Shown here piece after piece: positions 1 to 6,078 of a stretch of DNA of 14,011 nucleotides (position 1 is the first letter of the stretch; the number at the start of each line of letters is the position of its first letter). A model generated the notes under the pieces. It saw only the letters and a list, made by a program, of their open reading frames with translations, was not told the DNA's origin and did not search any database. Made by a program: the position numbers and the translations under genes. Origin of the DNA: Chloroflexota bacterium (GTDB taxonomy: Bacteria; Chloroflexota; Anaerolineae; Anaerolineales; UBA4823); contig DAOVXM010000015.1 of assembly GCA_030636125.1 (NCBI GenBank), positions 1 through 14,011 on the forward strand, read 5' to 3'.

Positions 1-1188
1 ACCAAAGAAATAATCTACATTATTATTTGAGTAGATCCGCGTAATATTTCGTCCGCTGACTTTGGCATCGTATAGAGCCACATCTGCGTTGTGGATGAGA
101 TCACTGGAAGATTGTCCATCACCCTCCCTAGCAGCCAATCCAAAGCTTATGGTGATATTAATTGGAGTGACACTGGTTGAAACATCGAAGGAAGCCGCCT
201 CAATCTCTTCTCGCACTTCTTCAATCTTATGGTAAGCCTCCTCGAGGGTGGTCTCAGGCATCAATATAGCAAACTCTTCCCCGCCAAACCGAGCAACAAT
301 ATCATATCCCTGAAATGATTCCTGCAATATATCGGCAACCCCACACAATACGGCATCACCTGCCAGGTGACCATAGGTGTTGTTGATATGTCTGAGTAAA
401 TCCAGATCTCCTAAAACGAATGCCAACGGACGGTCAAACCGCTTGGCACGCTCTAATTCTTTTTTGAATGCTTTAGTAAGATAGCGAGAATCATACAACC
501 TGGTTTTTGGGTCAACTTCCGCTTGTCGTTTCAAGGCAGGAATCTTAAAGGTTATGTAGATTAGATAGAGGGGAATGATGCTAAAAATGGCTGCAGATGG
601 ACTGATCATCCAAATAAAAGCCGCGGCTGCTCCCAGGCTGATCAATGTGTAATCGATCATCAAGCCGAACAAAGTAAAGGAGCCGGAATTTCCCACCCGT
701 TGTCCGCTAGTGACCCAGTTAAGACCGCCAGTCAAAATGCGATTTACGAGGGTAAAGACAGCGATTGCCCCCAATACTCCCAGCGTGCCCAGGAGTGTTA
801 TTGATTGATTCTGAGGATTGATCCAATCATAGACAAATTTCGCAGCAAAGATCGCCAAAGCATAGGCAGCTATGTTGAATATTGGGATATACCAGGAATT
901 CCGTCGCCACGCCCACTCAACTAAGTTGGCGACGAGTATCGTGAACAGGGCAGCTGGAGCACCTAGCAATACAAGTGTGAACCCATAGATCATCCAGCCA
1001 ATATTGTGATTGGATTTACCTGCAACGTTTTCAACTTTAAATAACTGGGTGATCGCAGCTAAAAATACTGGGACTAGAATCCACCAGCTCCACCATTGGT
1101 TTTCTACCAGGATCCAAATCGTTAATGCAACACCTGATAAAATCACAGGAATAATATATAGCTTTACTTTATCCGGCAATTCTTTCAT
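1..1188 (-). CDS. Membrane-anchored diguanylate cyclase (GGDEF), 3' end cut by window edge
   Basis: Predicted to make cyclic di-GMP from two GTP at the inner face of the membrane. The 396 visible codons read open to the left edge, so the C-terminus is missing. Residues 1-218 carry about seven or eight hydrophobic segments (for example 11-28, 33-48, 64-89, 101-119, 130-151, 172-195, 198-214) and no recognisable extracellular sensor domain. The GGDEF domain starts near residue 225, with DLD at 261-263, NN at 269-270, GHLAGD at 273-278 and the active-site GGEEF at 302-306. It ends near the ALYDAK..GRN segment. The inhibitory I-site, normally RxxD just before the signature, reads QGYD (293-296), so product inhibition at that site is probably lost. 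ATG 1188 is chosen because it lies beyond the riboswitch and terminator; a weak GGA precedes it. In-frame upstream TTG codons are possible starts. The family is certain; the signal sensed is unknown. Confidence 0.93.
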   Translation of the reverse strand, partial: MKELPDKVKLYIIPVILSGVALTIWILVENQWWSWWILVPVFLAAITQLFKVENVAGKSNHNIGWMIYGFTLVLLGAPAALFTILVANLVEWAWRRNSWYIPIFNIAAYALAIFAAKFVYDWINPQNQSITLLGTLGVLGAIAVFTLVNRILTGGLNWVTSGQRVGNSGSFTLFGLMIDYTLISLGAAAAFIWMISPSAAIFSIIPLYLIYITFKIPALKRQAEVDPKTRLYDSRYLTKAFKKELERAKRFDRPLAFVLGDLDLLRHINNTYGHLAGDAVLCGVADILQESFQGYDIVARFGGEEFAILMPETTLEEAYHKIEEVREEIEAASFDVSTSVTPINITISFGLAAREGDGQSSSDLIHNADVALYDAKVSGRNITRIYSNNNVDYFFG

Positions 1189-1233
1189 TCTGAGATTCCG
1201 TCCATCTGATCTTGCTTTATTCCTGGCTCGCTT

Positions 1234-1268
1234 AACCAACAAACCCTCAGGTTTCGGCTGCCTGAGGG
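1234..1268 (-). terminator. Riboswitch expression platform: terminator hairpin before the cyclase
   Basis: On the minus strand CCCTCAGG (1268-1261) and CCTGAGGG (1251-1244) form a perfect 8-bp stem with a 9-nt loop, followed by TTTGTTGGTT. The U-tract is imperfect, so termination efficiency is uncertain. The hairpin lies between the second aptamer and the cyclase ATG. Its 5' arm plus loop (1267-1256) is complementary to the 3' closing strand of that aptamer (1302-1292). The pairing covers 11 bp with one bulged C, giving a plausible antiterminator. Ligand binding would hold that strand in the aptamer and let the terminator form. Confidence 0.72.
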
Positions 1269-1294
1269 CAAAAGATTTAACTCATTATTAGCCT

Positions 1295-1437
1295 AGGCAG
1301 CCCGGCGGTCTTATGTAGTGATCTATTTTCGACCACCAACCACGTAGACCCGTAGCTTTGCGCTCCTGCCTTTCGGTAGATCGGGTACTTCTCCGACCTA
1401 AACGGAGAATTCACTCATTCTCCACTCAGGTTTGCCT
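1295..1437 (-). promoter_or_regulatory. c-di-GMP-I (GEMM) riboswitch aptamer 2, gene-proximal, with enlarged P1b region
   Basis: The minus strand shows the c-di-GMP-I core in order: GGCAAACC (1436-1429), GCGCAAAGC (1363-1355) followed by a CGGGTCTA segment, and GCCGGGCTGCC near 1308-1298. AGGCA (1437-1433) pairs with TGCCT (1299-1295) to close the domain. The last helix is visible as GTGGTC/GATCAC. The stretch between GGCAAACC and GCGCAAAGC is about 65 nt, against about 17 nt in aptamer 1. It contains a long stem from ACCTGAGTGGAGAAT with ATTCTCCGTTTAGGT (15 pairs, three of them G-U), and a second segment ending in a GAAA loop. Assignment to the class rests on the conserved core and the tandem partner. 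Ligand binding by this enlarged version is inferred. Confidence 0.8.
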
Positions 1438-1455
1438 TTTCTGTGCGGGTAGCTG

Positions 1456-1550
1456 AGGCAGCTAGGCTGTCGTATGCTAAACAATCGCTCTTTGATTGCA
1501 AGGCACTTAGATCCTTGGCTTTGCGCCCCGGACTTTCATCCGGTTTGCCT
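1456..1550 (-). promoter_or_regulatory. c-di-GMP-I (GEMM) riboswitch aptamer 1, promoter-proximal, canonical
   Basis: A 95-nt domain on the minus strand with all hallmarks of the c-di-GMP-I class. AGGCA (1550-1546) pairs with TGCCT (1460-1456). GGCAAACC is at 1549-1542. The P1b stem CCGGAT/GTCCGG is capped by the GAAA tetraloop that docks in the known structure. GCGCAAAGC lies at 1526-1518, followed by an AAGGATCTAAG segment. A CAATC/GATTG stem follows, then CAGCCTAGCTGCC at the 3' side. It is separated from aptamer 2 by only about 18 nt. Tandem c-di-GMP aptamers are known to give steeper or two-input responses. No confident promoter hexamers were seen upstream. Confidence 0.88.
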
Positions 1551-1690
1551 TTTCTTTGCTTAGGAATTCCCCAAGTTAAGGTATTCTCATCTTACACAAG
1601 TAAGTGCTCTATTGATGATCATTGTCCCATAAACGGTGGGTGAATTTCGCCGAGCAGCCACTGCCAACCAACTTTCCGATGCTAATTCGT
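1551..1690 (-). other. Leader/promoter-bearing spacer between transposase relic and riboswitch
   Basis: This 140-bp stretch must hold the start of the riboswitch transcript. I could not assign a convincing -35/-10 pair; TTACTTGTGTAA near 1591-1602 is a short inverted repeat. There is no continuation of the transposase reading frame. The segment around 1611-1650 could be an old insertion-sequence end. I looked for a matching inverted copy on the far side of the transposase and did not find one. Confidence 0.4.
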
Positions 1691-2335
1691 TTATATATAA
1701 GATCCCAGATAACTAACAACTTCCGTTGTTTCATATTCATCCAGAGTGCCAGTCCCTAAAACCGAAACATCAATGTCAATGCCCTCGATTAGGGATTCCA
1801 TCCAGGATTTAACCCCTCTGGGATCATATTCATCTAAAGTCCCAAGAACTACTTCCCTGCCATCCTTAGCGCTCAAGGCAACCACGACACCTAGCTTAGT
1901 GCTGACCCTGTGTACGTAATTCCTATCAATTGAATAGCGCTTGCCGTTAAGTGATTCGCTGCGATCATCCTGCCTTTCCGATAATCTTTTCCCCTCTCTC
2001 CAGACACTTGTCCGGCTAACTTTAAGCCCAACATTCCTGAATGCATCAACCACATCTCTAGTGCTCATGCCCATCACCCAGGCCAGCCCAGCGATTTGAC
2101 GGATACGAAGCGTCTGGTTTGACCGGTCAACACCTTCGGGATAGTGGCGGAATGTACGTTCGCACTCGCTGCAGCGATAGCGATAGATCTCTGTTAGCAA
2201 ACCAGTTGCATCTCGAACGGGTTTATGCACCCTTCCCCAACGCTGCAGGATATCACTCCCGCAATAAGAGCAATCGTGTGGGCGACTATCTGTTGGTTTT
2301 TGAATTTCTGGTAGCTTCAACCAAATGACCGGCAT
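1691..2335 (-). pseudogene. Truncated transposase relic (zinc ribbon + helix-turn-helix, catalytic part lost)
   Basis: 214 codons with an N-terminal zinc ribbon, CSYC (residues 22-25) paired with CSEC (55-58). A basic helix-turn-helix-like region follows around residues 75-115 (IAGLAWVMGMSTRDVVDAF). The beginning of a DDE-type nuclease fold follows (KLGVVVALSAKDGREVVLGTLDEY). In related proteins a segment like VLVTDDLDEY should come next with a catalytic Asp. Here it reads VLGTGTLDEY and the protein ends about 20 residues later, roughly half the length expected for such transposases. It therefore looks inactive by both substitution and truncation. ATG 2335 has AGGAG about 10 nt upstream. The insertion-sequence family was not identified with confidence, and no terminal repeats were found. 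Confidence 0.7.
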
Positions 2336-2492
2336 AAATGAAAATCTCCTAGAAAATATTGCGATTCTGAAATTTTTATTTCAACAATTACCCTTTCTAC
2401 AATTAACGTTGATTATGCAGAATTATTACACTCTTCGAATTTTGATTCCTTACATTTTGTATAAGTTGACATGAATTTCTAAGACCGAAAGG
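2336..2492. other. AT-rich intergenic spacer, no gene seen
   Basis: The minus-strand edge holds the AGGAG ribosome-binding site of the transposase relic. The remainder is AT-rich with no coding frame, strong hairpin or recognisable repeat. The regulatory region of the exported protein gene begins at 2493. Confidence 0.5.
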
Positions 2493-2543
2493 TTCACATC
2501 TCGTTCGTAGCATCTTCACAACCTCTTCACAACTTCTTCACAA
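2493..2543 (+). promoter_or_regulatory. Five heptamer direct repeats at exact 11-bp spacing (probable response-regulator operator)
   Basis: Heptamers start at 2493 (TTCACAT), 2504 (TTCGTAG, degenerate), 2515, 2526 and 2537 (each TTCACAA). An 11-bp period of 7-bp half-sites with 4-bp gaps is the layout bound head to tail by OmpR/PhoB-family regulators. The last two copies cover the -35 position relative to a TATGCT -10 candidate at 2552-2557, as expected for an activator replacing a weak -35. The OmpR-type regulator at 3279 is the obvious candidate ligand; that link is inferred. Confidence 0.75.
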
Positions 2544-2551
2544 CCCTTTGT

Positions 2552-2557
2552 TATGCT
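2552..2557 (+). promoter_or_regulatory. -10 candidate (TATGCT) of the exported protein gene
   Basis: TATGCT lies 8 bp after the last repeat of the operator array. No consensus -35 is present; the repeats occupy that position. It would give a 5' UTR of about 75 nt. Confidence 0.5.
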
Positions 2558-2573
2558 TACCGAAACACAATCT

Positions 2574-2597
2574 AACTTCTCACTGCGGCGAGAAGTT
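2574..2597 (+). other. 5' UTR stem-loop of the exported protein mRNA
   Basis: AACTTCTC (2574-2581) and GAGAAGTT (2590-2597) form a perfect 8-bp stem with an 8-nt loop near the predicted mRNA 5' end. There is no T-run, so it is not a terminator. It may stabilise the transcript. Confidence 0.5.
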
Positions 2598-2639
2598 ACA
2601 ACACACCTACTACCAACATCATAAGAAGGAGTGTAGAAC

Positions 2640-3194
2640 ATGAAAAAGATCGTAATTACCGTTGCTGTTGTTGGCGTATTAACTTTGGCACTGGCAGGAT
2701 TGGCCTATGCCCAGACCACCAACCCACCAGAACCAGATTATCCTGAGGGTTATTATGGATCCGGCAGGATGGGCATGAGGGGTGGTCATGACATTAACTC
2801 GTGGGGCAGAGATTGGCGCGCAGGTGAGCCTGCTAGCATTGAAGGCTTCGGCCCTATGCATGATGAGATGATGGCAGCCTTCGCACAGATCTTTGATTTA
2901 TCAGTAGAGGAATTAGAAGATCGCCATGACGCAGGCGAAACAATGTGGGACATGGCCGAGGAGCTGGGTTTAACCCCCGAGCAGTTCCGCGAACTGATGA
3001 TACAAGCTCGTAATCAAGCCCTCGCCCAGGCTGCTGATGGAGTCATCCCACAAGAGCAGTACAACTGGATGCTCGAGCGCATGAATCAGATGTGGTCCGG
3101 TGAAAACCATCCTGACTTTACTGACTGCGATGGAGACGGTCAGCGCGGTTTCGGCCGGAATGGTGGCTTGATGTTTGGCGATAATACCCGCTAA
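2640..3194 (+). CDS. Exported DUF2680-like protein linked to a two-component system
   Basis: 184 residues. A signal peptide spans 1-24, with likely cleavage after AYA and the mature chain starting QTT. A Gly/Tyr/Met-rich linker covers about 30-70. An acidic helical domain follows (about 72-152: LSVEELEDRHDAGETMWDMAEELGL..., ADGVIPQEQYNWMLERM), resembling DUF2680/YckD-type repeats of small secreted proteins. Near the C-terminus DCDGDG (162-167) looks like half an EF-hand loop, but position 12 is Arg, so calcium binding is doubtful. The ATG has AAGGAG at 2626-2631, 8 nt upstream. Function is unknown. Its position under the 11-bp repeat array and before the regulator and kinase suggests an envelope-stress or ligand-linked output or accessory of that system. 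The DUF2680 match is from memory of the motif and is moderate. Confidence 0.85.
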   Translation: MKKIVITVAVVGVLTLALAGLAYAQTTNPPEPDYPEGYYGSGRMGMRGGHDINSWGRDWRAGEPASIEGFGPMHDEMMAAFAQIFDLSVEELEDRHDAGETMWDMAEELGLTPEQFRELMIQARNQALAQAADGVIPQEQYNWMLERMNQMWSGENHPDFTDCDGDGQRGFGRNGGLMFGDNTR

Positions 3195-3224
3195 CTTTTT
3201 GGTAGTAATTTAAAAGTATGGTAA

Positions 3225-3264
3225 AACAACAGTGGGTTGTGGTCAACGACAGCCCACTGTTGTT
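3225..3264 (+). terminator. Strong hairpin after the exported protein gene
   Basis: AACAACAGTGGG (3225-3236) and CCCACTGTTGTT (3253-3264) form a perfect 12-bp stem with a 16-nt loop. The following sequence GTATAATC is not a clean T-run, so it may be a weak terminator or an mRNA 3'-end stabiliser. It overlaps the upstream part of the response-regulator promoter. Confidence 0.6.
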
Positions 3265-3265
3265 G

Positions 3266-3271
3266 TATAAT
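3266..3271 (+). promoter_or_regulatory. TATAAT -10 box of a leaderless response-regulator transcript
   Basis: A consensus TATAAT ends exactly 7 nt before the regulator's ATG (3279), so transcription should start at or next to the A of the ATG. No Shine-Dalgarno sequence is present. This TATAAT-N7-ATG layout matches leaderless genes known from several deep-branching bacteria. The -35 is poor (TCAACG at 17-bp spacing) and lies within the preceding hairpin. Confidence 0.65.
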
Positions 3272-3278
3272 CAAACTT

Positions 3279-3959
3279 ATGTCTACAATCCTCATCATCG
3301 AAGACGAACCTGAGCTGGTAAAGGTATTGCGTTCCTACTTAGAGCAAGCTGGATTCAACGTGCTGACCGCCTACCGGGGCGACAGCGGCCTCTCAACATG
3401 GGAGCACAAGCATCCAGATTTAGTCATCCTGGATCTCAACCTCCCCGGTTTGGATGGTCTGGATGTGGCCCGCGAAATCCGGCGTAAAGGAAATACACCC
3501 ATCATCATGTTGACCGCGCGGGTAGAGGAGATGGATCAATTGATCGGTTTAGAACTAGGTGCGGATGATTACATCCCCAAGCCATTCTCACCCCGAGTTG
3601 TCCTGGCGCGGGTCAGGGCTTTACTACGGCGCTCGATGTCCTCACCAGTCGCATCCCAAGTGCTGCGTGTGGCTAACTTGGAGATCAACCTGGATGCCCA
3701 CACGGTGACTCGCGCCTGCGAGTTGATCGATCTTACTCCGACAGAGTTTAACCTTTTGGCCACATTGGCTGCCCAACCTGGTCGCGCCTTTACCCGCCTA
3801 CAGTTGCTCGAAGCTGGTTTGGGTAACGCTTACGAGGGCTACGAACGCACCATAGATGCCCATATTAAAAACCTGCGCGCCAAGATCGAACCCGACCCCA
3901 AAAAACCTCGCTACATCGAGACCGTATTCGGTATCGGCTATCGCTTCCATAAAGAATGA
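3279..3959 (+). CDS. OmpR/PhoB-family response regulator
   Basis: 226 residues. The receiver domain (about 3-118) has acidic residues E8/D9, phospho-acceptor D52 (LVILDLNLPG), T79 (IIMLTA) and K101 (DDYIPKPF). The C-terminal winged helix (about 128-224) shows the typical DLTPTEFNLLATLA, YERTIDAHIKNLRAKIE and YIETVFGIGYRF segments. It binds DNA as a head-to-tail dimer after phosphorylation by the kinase encoded 82 nt downstream. The ATG at 3279 is preferred over an in-frame TTG at 3237: MSTILIIEDE is the normal receiver N-terminus, and the longer start would place codons inside the upstream hairpin. The probable target is the 11-bp repeat array at 2493-2543. Confidence 0.95.
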   Translation: MSTILIIEDEPELVKVLRSYLEQAGFNVLTAYRGDSGLSTWEHKHPDLVILDLNLPGLDGLDVAREIRRKGNTPIIMLTARVEEMDQLIGLELGADDYIPKPFSPRVVLARVRALLRRSMSSPVASQVLRVANLEINLDAHTVTRACELIDLTPTEFNLLATLAAQPGRAFTRLQLLEAGLGNAYEGYERTIDAHIKNLRAKIEPDPKKPRYIETVFGIGYRFHKE

Positions 3960-4041
3960 AGAAAATAGCAATGTACTAAACCAAAGTCAAAACCTCTAAA
4001 GTCGAATACCCGAGTCCTCGATCTCAAATCTCTTTTCCCCC

Positions 4042-5415
4042 ATGAAACTTCGCCTCTTTCTTGCCTTCACCTTAATTGTACTCATATCGGTGGTTAGTGT
4101 TGTTTTCATTGCTGGACAGAGCACCACCAACGAAGTACGTGCCTTTATGTTCCGCGGCGGGATGGCTGGTACAGAGGGATTGGTGGTAACTTTGGAGGAT
4201 TATTACCAAACCCACCATTCCTGGCAAGGTGTTGAAAGCCTGTTTCAAACGCCCGGTCAGGGACGTGGATCTGGTGGTCAAGGTGTGGGTACTGGTACAG
4301 GTGGTACGATGAATCAGCGACTGCGTTTAGCCGATGCTCAGGGCACCCTAGTGGTTGACACCTCTGACAGACATCCTTCTGGTAATCTGAGCAAGTCCGA
4401 GTTGGCAAGCGCTATACCCCTAAGCTCAGATGGTCAAACCGTCGGTTATCTACTGCCTGAGGGAGGCATGGGCTTCACACACATTGACGAGTCCTTCTTG
4501 ATCAGCCGCATCAATCGCGCCGCGTTGATTGCCGGACTGATTGCAGCTGGGCTATCTCTAATCTTAGCCTTTCTGCTAGCCTATCGTTTGCTTCAACCTG
4601 TGCGGGAACTCACCTACGCGGCTGAAGAATTGGCTAAAGGTGACTTATCCCAACGTGTCATCGTACGGGGTGATGACGAGCTGGCAACACTTGGGAACAC
4701 CTTCAACCAAATGGCCGATTCATTACAAAACGCTGAGGAGAGCCGTCGCGCCATGACAGCCGACATCGCTCATGAGTTACGCAACCCTCTAGCTGTGCAA
4801 CGTGCCAACCTGGAAGCTTTGCAAGATGGCATCTACCCACTCACCCCTGATAGCCTTGACCCTATCCTCGAACAAAATCAATTACTCAACCGTCTGGTTG
4901 AAGATTTGAGAACTATAGCCTTAGCAGATTCAGGTCAACTACACCTGGAACTCATACCAACGGATTATCCTGCCCTAGTGAAAAGGGTAACTGAGCGCTT
5001 TGGACCTCAGACAGATTCCAAACAAATCGAGATTATTTTATCGGCCGATACACCCTGCCCTACAATATCATTAGACCCGGGACGGGTTGAACAGATTTTA
5101 GGGAATCTCTTATCCAACGCACTCCGCCACACGCCCCAACGCGGGAGTATCTGGATCGAGATTGACTGCTCCCCATATTCAGCCCAATTGACCCTGCGCG
5201 ATAGTGGCTCCGGTATCCCGCAAGAAGCTCTCCCTCATGTCTTTGATCGTTTCTTTCGCGCCGACAAATCACGTAGCCGCTCGGAAGGTGGCACAGGTCT
5301 AGGACTGGCGATCGCCCGCCAACTGGCTGAAGCCCACGGTGGTAGTCTAACCGCTGCTAACCACCCAGGTGGAGGCGCGCTCTTCACATTAACTTTGCCC
5401 ATAACGAATGATTAA
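4042..5415 (+). CDS. BaeS-like sensor histidine kinase
   Basis: 457 residues. TM1 is about 4-25. An extracytoplasmic sensor region (about 26-155) contains a Gly-rich low-complexity stretch at 72-89. TM2 is about 158-182 and HAMP about 183-234. The HisKA domain has phospho-acceptor H244 in DIAHELRNP. The HATPase domain has an N box (GNLLSNALRHTP, 354-365), G1 (DSGSGIP, 387-393), F box (FDRFFRAD) and G2 (GGTGLGLAIA, 416-425). All catalytic motifs are intact. It should autophosphorylate in response to an envelope signal and phosphorylate the regulator encoded just upstream. No Shine-Dalgarno precedes the ATG, and none was seen for the regulator. The 82-nt gap shows no terminator, so co-transcription is likely. 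The signal is unknown. Confidence 0.95.
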   Translation: MKLRLFLAFTLIVLISVVSVVFIAGQSTTNEVRAFMFRGGMAGTEGLVVTLEDYYQTHHSWQGVESLFQTPGQGRGSGGQGVGTGTGGTMNQRLRLADAQGTLVVDTSDRHPSGNLSKSELASAIPLSSDGQTVGYLLPEGGMGFTHIDESFLISRINRAALIAGLIAAGLSLILAFLLAYRLLQPVRELTYAAEELAKGDLSQRVIVRGDDELATLGNTFNQMADSLQNAEESRRAMTADIAHELRNPLAVQRANLEALQDGIYPLTPDSLDPILEQNQLLNRLVEDLRTIALADSGQLHLELIPTDYPALVKRVTERFGPQTDSKQIEIILSADTPCPTISLDPGRVEQILGNLLSNALRHTPQRGSIWIEIDCSPYSAQLTLRDSGSGIPQEALPHVFDRFFRADKSRSRSEGGTGLGLAIARQLAEAHGGSLTAANHPGGGALFTLTLPITND

Positions 5416-5455
5416 TTTTCAGGTATTACGCAGATGAAGTGGTAAGAGCCCGAAA

Positions 5456-5959
5456 ATGAAGCCCACCAACGTTACCCGCTTGCTTGATCAGCGCAAGATA
5501 CCATACACCGCTCATCAACTCCCCCCAGAAAAACTCGGTGCACTGGAAGTCGCACAATACCTAGGTGTGCCCCCTGAGGAAGTTTATAAAACTATCGTCG
5601 TGAAACGGCAACCCCAAGGAAAACCGATTTTAGCCCTTGTTCCCGGAAATCATGAAGTCAATTTGAAAGCTCTGGCGAAGGCTATAGGGGAGAAAAAAGT
5701 CCAACTGCCAGCCCAACGCGAAGCAGAGCAACTAACCGGTCTACAAGCCGGGGGTATCTCCCCCCTGGCATTACTCAACCGCGGCTTCCAGGTTATCCTG
5801 GATATCTCTGCCAAAAACCACCACAAAATCTATATATCCGGGGGACAGCGCGGCCTGGACATCCAGCTGCCAGTCTCCGACTTGATTACCTTGACTAGCG
5901 CCAGGGTAGCTGAGATCAGCCACATGGCGTCAGCGGAAAACACAGGGGACAAGATATGA
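5456..5959 (+). CDS. ybaK: YbaK/EbsC-family aminoacyl-tRNA deacylase
   Basis: 167 residues with the YbaK fold throughout: VYKTIVVK (43-50, containing the Lys important for Cys-tRNA(Pro) deacylation), LALVPGNHEVNLKALA, GGISPLAL and KIYISGGQRGLDIQL near the C-terminus. YbaK proteins remove cysteine mischarged onto tRNA(Pro) by prolyl-tRNA synthetase. Other members of the superfamily clear different amino acids, so the exact substrate is inferred. The length matches the family. The gene starts 40 nt after the kinase with no strong ribosome-binding site, and its stop overlaps a 40-codon frame (ATGA). Confidence 0.9.
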   Translation: MKPTNVTRLLDQRKIPYTAHQLPPEKLGALEVAQYLGVPPEEVYKTIVVKRQPQGKPILALVPGNHEVNLKALAKAIGEKKVQLPAQREAEQLTGLQAGGISPLALLNRGFQVILDISAKNHHKIYISGGQRGLDIQLPVSDLITLTSARVAEISHMASAENTGDKI

Positions 5960-6078
5960 CCCTGGCCAAAAGTTGGGTCGAGCATATGATCATCCACGCC
6001 AATAGCGCGAGTGTGCATATTGCAGGAATGATTTCCCGAATTCAATTTTCCATTAATGATGTTGAAGCTTTCTCGTGA
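5956..6078 (+). CDS. Possible 40-aa peptide overlapping the ybaK stop
   Basis: The ATG overlaps the ybaK TGA in an ATGA arrangement typical of translational coupling. The frame encodes MTLAKSWVEHMIIHANSASV and 20 more residues, then TGA. It has no recognisable domain, signal peptide or membrane segment. It could be a real coupled small protein, the start of a decayed gene, or chance. Confidence 0.25.
   Translation: MTLAKSWVEHMIIHANSASVHIAGMISRIQFSINDVEAFS

Noticed and set aside
162..184. Calcium-binding EF-hand in the exported protein (residue numbers)
   Set aside because: DCDGDG has the first half of a loop but lacks the acidic residue at position 12, and no second loop is present.
1443..1643. 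Plus-strand 66-codon frame (and a 93-codon frame at 1010-1291)
   Set aside because: The first lies antisense to the riboswitch aptamers and the second antisense to the cyclase start and terminator. Neither has a ribosome-binding site or recognisable protein features.
3237..3278. Upstream TTG start extending the response regulator by 14 residues
   Set aside because: The extra residues do not match any receiver N-terminus, the codons fall inside the hairpin, and the ATG at 3279 has the TATAAT-N7-ATG leaderless layout.
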